From NCBI RefSeq assembly GCF_041262585.1, contig NZ_JBGCBZ010000005.1:1-64000 (forward strand): a DNA stretch of 64,000 nt, written 5' to 3'. The notes beneath the pieces are model-generated. The model was not told the origin of the DNA. It saw only the letters and a list, made by a program, of their open reading frames with translations, and made no database searches. Position 1 is the first letter of the stretch; every line of letters begins with the position of its first letter. A program made the translations under genes and the position numbers. Source of the DNA: JAOEGB01 sp041262585. GTDB lineage: Bacteria > Actinomycetota > Actinomycetes > Streptosporangiales > Streptosporangiaceae. Positions 26,701 to 35,189 of the stretch are shown here, piece by piece.

Positions 26701-27808
26701 CGGACGATGGCTCCGCGCTCCGCGTGTCCTCCACGCGGAGCCGGGGGATGGTCTCCGGGTACTTCTCGCGGATGAACGTGACGAGGTGCTCGCGGATGTC
26801 GCACCGCAGGTCCCAGGCGCTCGGCGAGTCCGCGGCACTCATCAGCGCGCGCAGCTCGACGAGCCCGGCCGGTGTGATGTCGGTGACCTGGAGGGTCCAG
26901 TCCTTCTGGTCCCAGAGCGGATTGGCCCGCAGAGCATGGTAGAGCTCCGTGCGCAGTTCCTCGACCGGAACGGACCAGTCCACTCGGAGGTAGACGCTGC
27001 CGAGGATCCGGGTCTCGTGCCGTGTCCAGTTCTCGAACGGGTTGGTGGTGAAGTAGGACACCGGGAGGATGAGCCGCCGCTCGTCCCACAGGCGGAGGGC
27101 CACGTAGGTGAGGGTCAGCTCCTCGATGCGGCCCCATTCGTCCTCGACGACGACCACGTCGTCGAGGCGGATGGCGTCGCTGAAGGCCAACTGCAGCCCG
27201 GCCAGCATGTTGCCCAGCGTGGACTGGGCCGCGACACCGGCCACCACTCCCGCGATCCCGGCGGACGCCAGGAGCCCCGCCCCGAGGGCCCGCACCTCAG
27301 GGAAGGTGAACAGCATGGCGCCCAGCGCGACGATCACCACAACGGCCGCCGACACCCGGCGGACCAGGGTGATCTGGGTGCGGATCCGGCGGGCCCGGCG
27401 GTTGCGCTCGCCCTGGACGTGCAGCAGGCGGTCCAGGACGACGTCGGTGACGGCGTAGGCCGCCTGGATGACGAGCCACGTCACGCAGGTGATCAGCAGC
27501 AGCGTGAACAGGTGCTGGAGAAGGCCGTGGGCCGCGGGAAGGGACATGTCGGGCGTGTAGACGGCGTTGGCGGTCACCAGCACGGCCGTGGCGAACCCCG
27601 GCCAGGTGCACCGGCGCACGACCGGGCCGGCGAGCGCCCATCGCTCCCCGATGAGTCGCGATTTCAGCGCTCGCCTGATCAGCTCCACCACGATGATCGC
27701 GGCGACGACGGCGATCGCCATGACTCCCCAATTCCATAGGGTTCCCGAATTCCACAGGGCTTCCGAATTCCACGCGGCCGACAGGACGGCGCCCCCCTTC
27801 GTCGTCAT
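26687..27808 (-). CDS. MscS-family mechanosensitive channel
   Basis: A small-conductance channel protein, 373 residues, that gates on membrane tension and releases solutes on hypo-osmotic shock. The first helix is VMAIAVVAAIIVVELIR, with further helices in residues ~70-200. The pore helix and beta domain have GVAAQSTLGNMLAGLQLAFSDAIRLDDVV and YFTTNPFENWTRHE, typical of MscS. The C-terminal 14 residues (after RLRVEDTRSA) run into an IS5 relic and may not be original. It starts 28 bp after nrdB and is probably the last gene of the nrdAB operon, an odd partnership. Confidence 0.9.
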   Translation of the reverse strand: MTTKGGAVLSAAWNSEALWNSGTLWNWGVMAIAVVAAIIVVELIRRALKSRLIGERWALAGPVVRRCTWPGFATAVLVTANAVYTPDMSLPAAHGLLQHLFTLLLITCVTWLVIQAAYAVTDVVLDRLLHVQGERNRRARRIRTQITLVRRVSAAVVVIVALGAMLFTFPEVRALGAGLLASAGIAGVVAGVAAQSTLGNMLAGLQLAFSDAIRLDDVVVVEDEWGRIEELTLTYVALRLWDERRLILPVSYFTTNPFENWTRHETRILGSVYLRVDWSVPVEELRTELYHALRANPLWDQKDWTLQVTDITPAGLVELRALMSAADSPSAWDLRCDIREHLVTFIREKYPETIPRLRVEDTRSAEPSSAPGR

Positions 27809-27836
27809 GGTGTTCCCTTTGCCCTCTTGAGGCGCT

Positions 27837-28835
27837 TTAGAACGACTCGTCGAAGCTGACGTCCCCCTCGACGGCCACCTGGTAGGCGGAGACCCTGCGC
27901 TCGAAGAAGTTCGCGAGCTCCTGGACGTCCTGGAGCTCCATGAAGGCGAACGGGTTGGCCGTGCCGTACCGGATGGGCAGGCCGAGCCGGGCGAGCCGCT
28001 GGTCGGCGACGTATTCGAGATACTGCCGCATCTGCTCCGCGCTCATGCCGTGCAGCCCGTCGCCGCAGAGGTCGCGGGCGAAGGCCAGCTCGGCGGCGAC
28101 CGCCTCCTCGATCATCAGGGTGACCTGCTTGCCGAGGTCGTCGTCGAAGAGGCCGGGCTCCTCGCGCCGCACGGTGTCCACGACGTCGAAGGCGAACTCC
28201 ATGTGCATGGACTCGTCGCGGAACACCCAGTTGGTCCCCGTGGCCAGGCCCCCGAGGAGGCCGCGGGAGCGGAGCCAGTAGACGTAGGCGAAGGCGCCGT
28301 AGAAGAACAGGCCCTCGATGCAGGCGGCGAAGCAGATCAGGTTGAGCAGGAACCGCCGCCGGTCGTCCCTGGTCTCCAGGCGGTCGAGCCCGTTGATCGA
28401 GTCGATCCACCGGAAGCAGAACTCGGCTTTGTCCCGGATCGAGGGGATGTGCTCCACGGCGGCGAACGCCTTGGCCCGCTCGTCGTGGTCGGGCAGGTAG
28501 GTGTCGAGGAGGGTCAGGTAGAACTGGACGTGGACCGCCTCCTCGAACAGCTGCCTGCTGAGGTAGAGCCGCGCCTCGGGGGCGTTGACGTGCTGGTAGA
28601 GGTTCAGCACGAGGTTGTTGGCCACGATCGAGTCACCGGTGGCGAAGAACGCCACGAGCCGGTTGATCAGATGCCGTTCGCCGTCGTCGAGCCTCGCCAG
28701 ATCGGCCAGGTCGGAGTGGAGGTCCACCTCCTCCACGGTCCACGTGTTCCGGATCGCCGCGCGGAACCGCTCGTAGAACCCCGGATACCGCATGGGCCGC
28801 AGGGTCAGGTCCATCCCCGGATCGAGCAACATCAT
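27837..28835 (-). CDS. nrdB: Ribonucleotide reductase beta subunit, class Ia
   Basis: The radical-generating R2 subunit, 332 residues. Iron ligands and the radical site are conserved: Asp68 (FFATGDSIVANN), Glu99-x-x-His102 followed by Tyr106 (EEAVHVQFY), and later FRDESMHMEF. Tyr106 occupies the tyrosyl-radical position. The C-terminal tail FDESF should dock into NrdA. The start is at the first of two ATGs after AAGGTGAC. The 273-bp gap to the upstream nrdA is almost filled by repeat cluster 3, unusual for an operon normally read as one message. Confidence 0.95.
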   Translation of the reverse strand: MMLLDPGMDLTLRPMRYPGFYERFRAAIRNTWTVEEVDLHSDLADLARLDDGERHLINRLVAFFATGDSIVANNLVLNLYQHVNAPEARLYLSRQLFEEAVHVQFYLTLLDTYLPDHDERAKAFAAVEHIPSIRDKAEFCFRWIDSINGLDRLETRDDRRRFLLNLICFAACIEGLFFYGAFAYVYWLRSRGLLGGLATGTNWVFRDESMHMEFAFDVVDTVRREEPGLFDDDLGKQVTLMIEEAVAAELAFARDLCGDGLHGMSAEQMRQYLEYVADQRLARLGLPIRYGTANPFAFMELQDVQELANFFERRVSAYQVAVEGDVSFDESF

Positions 28836-28855
28836 CTTTGTCACCTTCCTCTGGT

Positions 28856-29103
28856 GGTGATCATGCACAGGTTCCCGCGCATCCGGCATGACCTGCGCCA
28901 ACCTCAATCGTGATCATGCAGAGGGTCCCGACCATGCAGGTCTACCGGCGCACGTGCCGTACGCGATCATGCACTGCCGGGCAGCTGCATGATCACGAAT
29001 GGCGCACCCCCTGGGCACCCGGCGTTCACGGGAAGGCGTGCATGATCACGCGCACGGTCGGCGCAGGTCAGCCGGCCTTCGCGGGAATGTCTGCATGATC
29101 ACG
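28856..29103. repeat. 53-bp repeat family, cluster 3 (six cores, palindromic)
   Basis: Forward cores lie at 28856 (first base G), 28909 and 28962 (one change), and reverse cores at 28986, 29039 and 29092. Every same-strand step is exactly 53 bp. The centre, around CTGCCGGGCAGC (28974-28985), is itself palindromic. The 41-bp spacers share TTCCCG at spacer positions 5-10 and ACCTGCG at 24-30. The whole 248 bp is an inverted repeat between nrdA and nrdB. Confidence 0.92.
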
Positions 29104-29108
29104 CGGAG

Positions 29109-31337
29109 TTATTGGCACGCTTCGCAGGTCTCGGGGCTTTCGAGGGAGCAGGCGATCGCCTCGGCGTCCACCGCCGGGGCGGACACCGTCGTCTGGGCGA
29201 TCCGCGTCGCGGGGCGCGAACGCAGGTAATAGGTCGTCTTCAGGCCCGACCGCCACGCGTAGGCGTACATCGACGAGAGCTTGCCGATCGTCGGGGTGGC
29301 CATGAAGAGGTTCAGCGACTGCGCCTGGTCGATGTACGGCTGCCGCGCCGCGGCCAGGTCAATGAGCGCCTTCTGCGGCAGCTCCCAGGCGGTCCGGTAG
29401 AGCGCCCGGAGCTCCTGCGGGATGCCGGGGATGTCCTGCACGGAGCCGTCCGCCCGCTTGATGGCGTCGCGCATGGCCTGGGTCCACAGCCCCCGGGCCT
29501 GGAGGTCACGCACGAGATAGCGGTTGACCTGGAGGAACTCTCCGGAGAGAGTCTCCCGCTTGAAGACGTTCGACACCTGCGGCTCGATGCACTCGTAGCA
29601 GCCGGCGATGGACGCGATCGTGGCCGTGGGCGCGATAGCGATCATCAGCGAGTTCCGCAGGCCGGTCTCGGCGATCCTGGCCCGGAGCGCGGCCCACTCG
29701 CCGGGATGCAACGGCGAGCACGGGTAGTGGTCCAGGTGGAGCACGCCGTCCGAGGCCCTGGTCTCCTCGTACGACGGATGGCGCCCCCGCTCCGCCGCCA
29801 GATCGGCCGACGTGCCGTACGCCGCGAGCGCGATCTCCTCGGCGATCCTCGTCGACAGCGCCAGCGCCTCCGGCGAGTCGAACGGCAGGCGCAGCGCGAA
29901 GAACACGTCCGCCAGGCCCATCACGCCGAGCCCGACGGGGCGCCACCTCCGGTTGGCGGCCTCGGCCTCCGGCGTGGGATAGAAGCCGAGGTCGATCGTC
30001 CGGTCAAGGAACCGTACGGCGGTGCGCACGGTGGCGCGGAGCCGCGTCCAATCGAGATCCCCCGCGTCGAGGTGAGCGGCGAGGTTGACCGAGCCGAGGT
30101 TGCAGACGGCGGTCTCGGCGTCGCTCGTCACCTCGAGGATCTCGGTGCAGAGGTTGGACAGGTGGATGACGTTGCGCGGCAGCGCGGTCTGGTTCGAGGT
30201 GCGGTTGGCGGCGTCCTTGAACGTCATCCAGCCGTTGCCGGTCTGGGCGAGCGTCCGCATCATCCGGGCGTACAGCGCCCGCGCGGAGACCTGCCGCACG
30301 AACCGCCCGGAGTCCTCCAGCTCGCGATATTTCCGGTCGAAGTCGGCGCCCCACAGGTCGGTCAGCTCGGGCGTCTCCTTGGGGTCGAACAATGACCACA
30401 CCCCGTCGGCCTCGACCCGGCGCATGAACTCGTCCGGCACCCAGTTGGCGAGGTTGAGGTTGTGCGTGCGCCGGGCGTCCTCGCCCGTGTTGTCCCGCAG
30501 CTCCAGGAACTCCTCGATGTCCGCGTGCCAGGTCTCCAGGTAGACGCAGGCCGCGCCCTTGCGGCGGCCGCCCTGGTTCACCGCCGCCACCGAGGCGTCC
30601 AGGGTCCGCAGCCACGGCACGATGCCGTTGGAGAGCCCGTTCGTGCCCCGGATGAGGGAGCCCCGCGACCGGACCCGGGTCCACGAGACGCCGATCCCGC
30701 CCGCGTACTTCGACAGCCGCGCCACCTGGGCGTACCGCTCGTAGATGCCCTCCAGCTCGTCGCGCGGCGAGTCGAGCAGGAAGCACGACGAGAGCTGCTG
30801 CCTGCGCGCGCCCGAGTTGAACAGCGTGGGCGAGCTGGGCAGGTACGTCAGCGTGGACATCAGGCGGTAGAGCTCCGCCGCCTCCGCGACCGCCGCCTCA
30901 CCCACCGACGCCTCAGCCACCGACGCCTCACCCACCGAGGACGACAGCCCGCAGGCCACCCGCAGGAAGAAGTGCTGGGGCCGCTCCAGCACGCCGCGCG
31001 TGATCGGGTGCCGCAGCAGGTAGCGGTCGTAGACCGTCCGCAGGCCGAAGTACTCGAACCGGCCGTCCGCCTCCGGATCGATCAGCGCGTCGAGCTCCGC
31101 CGCGTTGGCCGCCACGAATCCGGCGATCCCGTCGTGCAGGAGCCCCGCCTCGTGCGTCGCGGCGACCGACTCCGAGAAGCTCCGCACCCCGTGCGCGGCC
31201 ACGTCGTCCGCGATCAGGCTCCCCAGCAGCCGCGCCGCGACCTTGGAGTTCTCCGGGTCGGTGACGACCCCGGCCGCCGCCTCCTCGATCGCCAGCCACC
31301 GGCTCTGCCGCGGATCCGCGATCGTCGTCTGTGTCAC
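29109..31337 (-). CDS. nrdA: Ribonucleotide reductase alpha subunit, class Ia
   Basis: The catalytic R1 subunit, 742 residues, reducing ribonucleoside diphosphates. Visible are the active-site region SSCFLLDSPRDELEGIYE, GGIGVSWTRVRSRGS, NLANWVPDEFM, the finger-loop-side NLCTEILEV, CNLGSVNLA, and the C-terminal CEACQ, whose two cysteines relay electrons from thioredoxin-like donors. An N-terminal ATP-cone is expected but weak. GTG 31337 follows GGGAGA. Transcription apparently starts about 320 bp upstream and passes through a cobalamin riboswitch. No class II nrdJ is in this window. Confidence 0.95.
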   Translation of the reverse strand: MTQTTIADPRQSRWLAIEEAAAGVVTDPENSKVAARLLGSLIADDVAAHGVRSFSESVAATHEAGLLHDGIAGFVAANAAELDALIDPEADGRFEYFGLRTVYDRYLLRHPITRGVLERPQHFFLRVACGLSSSVGEASVAEASVGEAAVAEAAELYRLMSTLTYLPSSPTLFNSGARRQQLSSCFLLDSPRDELEGIYERYAQVARLSKYAGGIGVSWTRVRSRGSLIRGTNGLSNGIVPWLRTLDASVAAVNQGGRRKGAACVYLETWHADIEEFLELRDNTGEDARRTHNLNLANWVPDEFMRRVEADGVWSLFDPKETPELTDLWGADFDRKYRELEDSGRFVRQVSARALYARMMRTLAQTGNGWMTFKDAANRTSNQTALPRNVIHLSNLCTEILEVTSDAETAVCNLGSVNLAAHLDAGDLDWTRLRATVRTAVRFLDRTIDLGFYPTPEAEAANRRWRPVGLGVMGLADVFFALRLPFDSPEALALSTRIAEEIALAAYGTSADLAAERGRHPSYEETRASDGVLHLDHYPCSPLHPGEWAALRARIAETGLRNSLMIAIAPTATIASIAGCYECIEPQVSNVFKRETLSGEFLQVNRYLVRDLQARGLWTQAMRDAIKRADGSVQDIPGIPQELRALYRTAWELPQKALIDLAAARQPYIDQAQSLNLFMATPTIGKLSSMYAYAWRSGLKTTYYLRSRPATRIAQTTVSAPAVDAEAIACSLESPETCEACQ

Positions 31338-31444
31338 GTGCTCTCCCTCGCGAACTCAAGAGCATCGCGAGACGGGCACACCTCGGCACGCGCACGGCGG
31401 CGCCGTGCCGTACCGCGGCGGACCCTCCCGCGAGGCCCGGCGGA

Positions 31445-31467
31445 GTGCGCGCGAGGTCCGCGCGCAC
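31445..31467 (-). terminator. Expression-platform hairpin of the nrdA leader
   Basis: A perfect 9-bp GC stem (31445-31453 with 31459-31467) around a 5-base loop lies directly 3' of the cobalamin riboswitch core. It is a plausible ligand-dependent attenuator, though it lacks a U-tract. Confidence 0.5.
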
Positions 31468-31661
31468 GTCACCGGCAGGTCTTCGGACTCGCGGGCATCC
31501 GGTACGGCTCTCGCCCGCCGGTCCTAATGGCCGTCGCTTCCCAGGCGCGTCTCATCGCGCCCAGTGCTCAGTTGACGGCGGTCGTTCCCGCTCACCGCTG
31601 CGGGGCAGTCCCGGACTCCCACCGGGTTCCCTCTTGCCTCACCCTGGGGTGAACCAGCAAC
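31465..31661 (-). ncRNA. Adenosylcobalamin riboswitch upstream of nrdA
   Basis: The minus strand carries the hallmark segments of the B12 aptamer in order: GAGGGAACCCGGTGGGAGTC, the core GGGACTGCCCCGCAGCGGT (around 31596-31614), GGGAAGCGACGGCC and the B12 box GAGTCCGAAGACCTGCCGGT (about 31471-31490). This matches the leader known for Streptomyces class Ia nrdABS, where adenosylcobalamin shuts off the oxygen-dependent reductase when the B12-dependent class II enzyme can work. The expected effect here is repression of nrdA-nrdB(-mscS). Confidence 0.93.
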
Positions 31662-31665
31662 GTGT

Positions 31666-31696
31666 GGATCCTACATCTAGTGCCATGCGACGCAAC
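31666..31696 (-). promoter_or_regulatory. Putative nrdA promoter with NrdR-like box
   Basis: On the minus strand, TTGCGT (31690-31695) and TAGGAT (31668-31673) form a -35/-10-like pair with 16 bp between. Over the -10 and spacer lies CTACATCTAG (31671-31680, plus-strand reading), which fits the NrdR core pattern CwAnATnTwG. A second palindrome, ACAACC...GGTTGT (31695-31712), is 28 bp away. NrdR repression of nrd operons through paired boxes is well known; the match here is by eye. Confidence 0.5.
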
Positions 31697-31717
31697 AACC
31701 CCTACAGGTTGTGTCCG

Positions 31718-32683
31718 TCACAGCAGCCCCAGATCGCCGAGGACCCGCTTGGTACGGCCGGCCTCGCTGGTGAGCCACTGCCGGAAGTCGTCCCCGGCGA
31801 GGCACATCGGCGTCCAGCCGTTACGGGCGCACGCCCGCCGCCAGGAGGGCGAGCCGTCCACGGCCCGGCAGAGATCGAGCAGCGCGTCGCGCTCCCGGTC
31901 TCCCAGCGTGCCGGGGCCGAGCAGGCCGAACCAGTCGGCGTAGATGAGGCGCACCCCGGACTCGACCAGGGTCGGCGCGTCCACCCCCGCCAGGCGCTCC
32001 GGCGAGGAGACGGCCAGCGGCCGGAGCCGTCCGGCCGCGATGTGCCGGGCGACGTCCCCGTGGCCGCCGAACCCGATCGTCGCCCGGCCGTCCAGCATCG
32101 CGGCGACCGCCTGAGAGCAGTCTCCGAAGGAGGTGTAGTGAAGCAGCCGCAGGTCCACGCCGAGCCCCTGGGCGGTCAGACCGTAGAGCAGGTGGTCGGC
32201 CCCGCCCGGGGCCCCGCCCGCGACCTTGGCCCCGGACGGGTCGCGGAGCAGGGCGGCGGCGAAGTCGTCGAACGTCCGGAATCGGGAGTCCGGGGAGGTG
32301 ACGAGCACCTCCCACTGACCGGCCAGCCGGGCGAGGGGCGAGGCGCCGACGGCGAAGGGCCGGGCGCGGTCCATCGCCGCGACGGCGATGAGGGCGGGAT
32401 CCGCGACCATCAGGTCGCCTCGGCGTCCCGCCGCGACGAACCGCGCGACGGACGGCGTCCCACTCCCGCCGTCCCCCTGCCGGCTCCTGATGTTCACGCT
32501 GCGCGCCCACTTGCGGCCCTCGATGAGCGCCTTCAGCTCGCGGGCGAAGCCGTCGCACAGGTTCCCGGCGGACCCCGGGACGACGAGGGAGATGTCGCCC
32601 TGCGACGGCGGGCCGTCCGTCCCGCACCCGGCCGCGAGGGCCGCCACGCCCGCCCCCAGCACGAGAACCGCCCGGCGTCGCAC
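31718..32683 (-). CDS. Bug/TctC-family substrate-binding lipoprotein
   Basis: A 321-residue periplasmic-binding-type lipoprotein. The signal MRRRAVLVLGAGVAALAAGC contains a lipobox LAAGC. The mature domain begins ISLVVPGSAGNLCDGFAREL, close to the Bug/TTT receptor N-terminus, with GGAPGGADHLLYGLTAQ and SSPERLAGVDAPTLVESGV typical of the second half. Such receptors bind carboxylates for tripartite tricarboxylate transporters, but no TctA/TctB genes are nearby, so it may signal or serve a distant transporter. GGGGAGG lies 7 bases before GTG 32683. Confidence 0.85.
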   Translation of the reverse strand: MRRRAVLVLGAGVAALAAGCGTDGPPSQGDISLVVPGSAGNLCDGFARELKALIEGRKWARSVNIRSRQGDGGSGTPSVARFVAAGRRGDLMVADPALIAVAAMDRARPFAVGASPLARLAGQWEVLVTSPDSRFRTFDDFAAALLRDPSGAKVAGGAPGGADHLLYGLTAQGLGVDLRLLHYTSFGDCSQAVAAMLDGRATIGFGGHGDVARHIAAGRLRPLAVSSPERLAGVDAPTLVESGVRLIYADWFGLLGPGTLGDRERDALLDLCRAVDGSPSWRRACARNGWTPMCLAGDDFRQWLTSEAGRTKRVLGDLGLL

Positions 32684-32775
32684 GTCGGCACCTCCCCAGA
32701 AGCTCCCGATACGGACAGAGTACGGCTAATTACGCCATGTGACCATATTTCCGGCTTTGGGATTCGAACCCCCGA

Positions 32776-34470
32776 TCAGGACTCGATCAGCACCGGCTCC
32801 TCGGTGATGCGGATCATGTCTCCGGGCTTGGTGAGCGTGCCGTCGAGGTGGCGGACGCTCGTCGCGCCGGGCGGCGGGACGGTGTCGGCCATGCCCGCGT
32901 CGGTCCACCTGATGACGGCGGGACGCGTTCCCCGGGCTCCCGCGATGGTGAACTCGCACTGCCAGACGTTCTCGGGCAGCGCGATGGGCAGGCCTCGCCC
33001 GCAGGCGCGGAGCCGGGCCCCCGACAGCCAGCGCTGCAGTTGCTCGACGGCCAGGGCGGCACGGGTGGGGGCGCCGCCCTCGGCCTGCAGCACGATGGGG
33101 ATCTTCGTCCCGCCCCAGTTGTAGAAGTACATCCGGCGGAGGTTGTAGTTCGCGCCGTAGAGCCCGACGAGGTAGAACCGGGCGGCGTGGTCGACCGCCG
33201 CCTGGCTGTCGAGCGATCCCTGGAGCGGGATCTCGTACGTCGTGCCGGTGTTCCAGAGGGGCCGGTGCACACCGGCCTCGTGCATGGCCCGATCCACGAA
33301 CCGGACGATCTCCAGCATCGTCTCGGGGGGATCCGCCGGGTGCCGCTGGAACAGCTTGATGCCCGCGGCGTCGCAGTACCGGTAGCCGCCGAGCATCGCG
33401 AAGCTCCGCAGCGCCTCGCGCGCCTTCGCCTCCCACAAGCGGCCCATCCCCGGGCACACGATGACCGCCCGCGGGTCGGCCTCCCTGATGATGCCGGCGG
33501 CCCGGCGGGTCATCTCCACGAGACTCCGCGGCGAGCCGTTGTAGAACCTGGGATCGTTGGCCAGCACCCACAGCTCGTAGGCCTCGATCCTCCCGCGGTA
33601 CCGGGTCGCCACCGCCCGTACGAACGCGTCCCAGTCGGCCAGGTCGTCCGGACCGGCGGCGCGGGAGCCGTCGCTGTAGGGACCGAGCGGAGCGCCCGGA
33701 GCGGCCCACGCGGGAGCGGCGCCGAACACGTACAGCGGGGGCAGCCCGGCCTTGTCCGCGCCCGCCACCAGGCGGTCGAGCGTGGCCCAGTCGTACTCGC
33801 CGCGACGAGGCTGGATGTCCGCCCATCGGGTCGAGCTGTCCCAGAACCGCACGGCCCCGATCCGGAACCCGGGCATCGTGCCGGTGTTCGAGTTGAGGGT
33901 GACCCCGAACATCCTCGGGTCGACCGGCGTGGGCGCGTGAACCCAGCTCGGCCCGGAAATCCACTGCGGCGCGGAGACCCGCTGCGGCATGGAGACCTGC
34001 CGGTGGTCCGGCCCTCGCCCGGCCGCGGACGCGCTCGCCGCCACCCACACGAGCGTGAAGAGCAGGCCGGCCAGCCGCACCCACGGCATCCGGCGAGGCC
34101 TGGACGCAGGAGCGGCGGACGGCGGCGACGGTGCCAGTGCCGGTGCGGGTGCCGGTACGGCACTTGGCGGCGGCGCAGGTACGGCAGTTGGCGGCGATGA
34201 CTCCACGGTGGGTGCCCGGCGCCGCTCGGTGTCGGCGGCGGCCCAGGCGGCCATCACCTCCTGGAGCTCCTTCGCGCTCGCCCCGCACTCTCTGGCGATG
34301 CGGACCACGATCGCGGCGTCGGGCGGCACGCTGCGGCCGTTGCAGTACCGGTGGAGCGTCGAGCCGCTGACGTAGGCCCCGCCGGCCAAGTCCTCGTAAC
34401 TGCGCCCGCTGCGCTCCTTCAGTCTCCGAAGGAGGCGGGCGAACTCTTGCGCTGCCCCCGATCCGGCCAC
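32776..34470 (-). CDS. HTH-TM-glycosidase-like fusion protein
   Basis: A 564-residue chimera. Residues ~1-75 are a Cro/C1-type helix-turn-helix (SGRSYEDLAGGAYVSGSTLHRYCNG). An Ala/Pro-rich linker precedes one transmembrane helix (WVRLAGLLFTLVWVAASA, about residues 140-160). The external part resembles a GH39/GH5-like TIM barrel: RFWDSSTRWADIQPRRGEYDW, then AYELWVLANDPRFYNG where an NEP acid would be expected, and a later PLWNTGTTYE. The usual acid/base Glu after Asn is not evident, so it may bind rather than cleave glycans. GTG 34470 follows GAGGAGG at 5 bases. Confidence 0.8.
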   Translation of the reverse strand: MAGSGAAQEFARLLRRLKERSGRSYEDLAGGAYVSGSTLHRYCNGRSVPPDAAIVVRIARECGASAKELQEVMAAWAAADTERRRAPTVESSPPTAVPAPPPSAVPAPAPALAPSPPSAAPASRPRRMPWVRLAGLLFTLVWVAASASAAGRGPDHRQVSMPQRVSAPQWISGPSWVHAPTPVDPRMFGVTLNSNTGTMPGFRIGAVRFWDSSTRWADIQPRRGEYDWATLDRLVAGADKAGLPPLYVFGAAPAWAAPGAPLGPYSDGSRAAGPDDLADWDAFVRAVATRYRGRIEAYELWVLANDPRFYNGSPRSLVEMTRRAAGIIREADPRAVIVCPGMGRLWEAKAREALRSFAMLGGYRYCDAAGIKLFQRHPADPPETMLEIVRFVDRAMHEAGVHRPLWNTGTTYEIPLQGSLDSQAAVDHAARFYLVGLYGANYNLRRMYFYNWGGTKIPIVLQAEGGAPTRAALAVEQLQRWLSGARLRACGRGLPIALPENVWQCEFTIAGARGTRPAVIRWTDAGMADTVPPPGATSVRHLDGTLTKPGDMIRITEEPVLIES

Positions 34471-34661
34471 TGGAACCTCCTCACAGGGATTGCGGACGCG
34501 CAGCGGAAGTATGGCAGCGCGTCCCGAACAGCGGGTGAACACGCCGGTCAACCCGGAGACGGGCATCCCACCCATCCCAGATCGGGCGTGACTCCTTGTT
34601 GGGCGCGCAGGCGTCGGCCAGAGTCTGGACCGTAGATCACGCCATTAAGGGAGTCAGATCG

Positions 34662-35084
34662 ATGCGCCGCACTCGCCTCGCCGCCCTGCTGGGCGCCGGC
34701 CTGCTGTTCGCCATGCTCCAGTTCCTCACCGCGTCGACCGCGCACGCCGACGACTGCAACAGCTTCGGCTGCGGGAAGCTCTACAACAGCTCTGGCCACA
34801 CGGCCGTGGCCGCGTCGTTCGACCGCTCCGGCGGCTCGTGCCCGCCTCTCGCCAACCCAGGGCAGTACCCCCACTGCGGCACCTGCGACGTGCGGTCCGG
34901 GAGCAACTCGACCGATTCGTGCGGGTGGCTCTTCAAGGACACCGACGCGTTCACGTTCGACGGCACGAGCTTCGAGCACAACGGCCACACCTACAACCGG
35001 CACACCTACGTGCGGATCAACAACAACGGGACCGTCTACTGCACCCGCAACGCGCTGGGCTGGCCCAAGTGCTACGGCGGATGA
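34662..35084 (+). CDS. Small secreted cysteine-containing protein
   Basis: A 140-residue precursor. The signal peptide is RRTRLAALLGAGLLFAMLQF and ends TAHA. The mature ~110 residues contain eight cysteines, four near the start (DDCNSFGCGK, then SCPP and HCGTCDV), and a C-terminal NNNGTVYCTRNALGWPKCYGG. It is probably a disulfide-stabilised extracellular protein of unknown role. GGGAG lies 8 bases upstream of the ATG. It is convergent with glmS. Confidence 0.78.
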   Translation: MRRTRLAALLGAGLLFAMLQFLTASTAHADDCNSFGCGKLYNSSGHTAVAASFDRSGGSCPPLANPGQYPHCGTCDVRSGSNSTDSCGWLFKDTDAFTFDGTSFEHNGHTYNRHTYVRINNNGTVYCTRNALGWPKCYGG

Positions 35085-35087
35085 CCT

Positions 35088-35140
35088 CTTAGGGACCTTC
35101 AGGGGTCTCTTAGGGGTCTCCTAGGGGTCTCTTAGGGGTA
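35088..35140. repeat. 11-bp tandem repeat before the terminator
   Basis: Three to four tandem copies of an 11-bp unit TAGGGGTCTCT (with small variants) lie between the small secreted protein and the terminator hairpin. The role is unknown. Confidence 0.75.
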
Positions 35141-35171
35141 CGGCTCGCGCCGGCGCGGCGCGAGCCGTACC
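35137..35171. terminator. Bidirectional terminator of the secreted-protein gene and glmS
   Basis: A perfect 15-bp stem (35137-35151 with 35157-35171) around GGCGC, centred between the two convergent stops. Confidence 0.88.
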
Positions 35172-35189
35172 TCCTTCCGGACCCCGGGC

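Noticed and set aside
32738..32777. A tRNA 3' end or attachment site next to the HTH-glycosidase gene
   Set aside because: The minus strand shows GGGGGTTCGAATCCC, like a T-arm, but the stem pairs poorly and no acceptor, anticodon or D arm can be folded around it.
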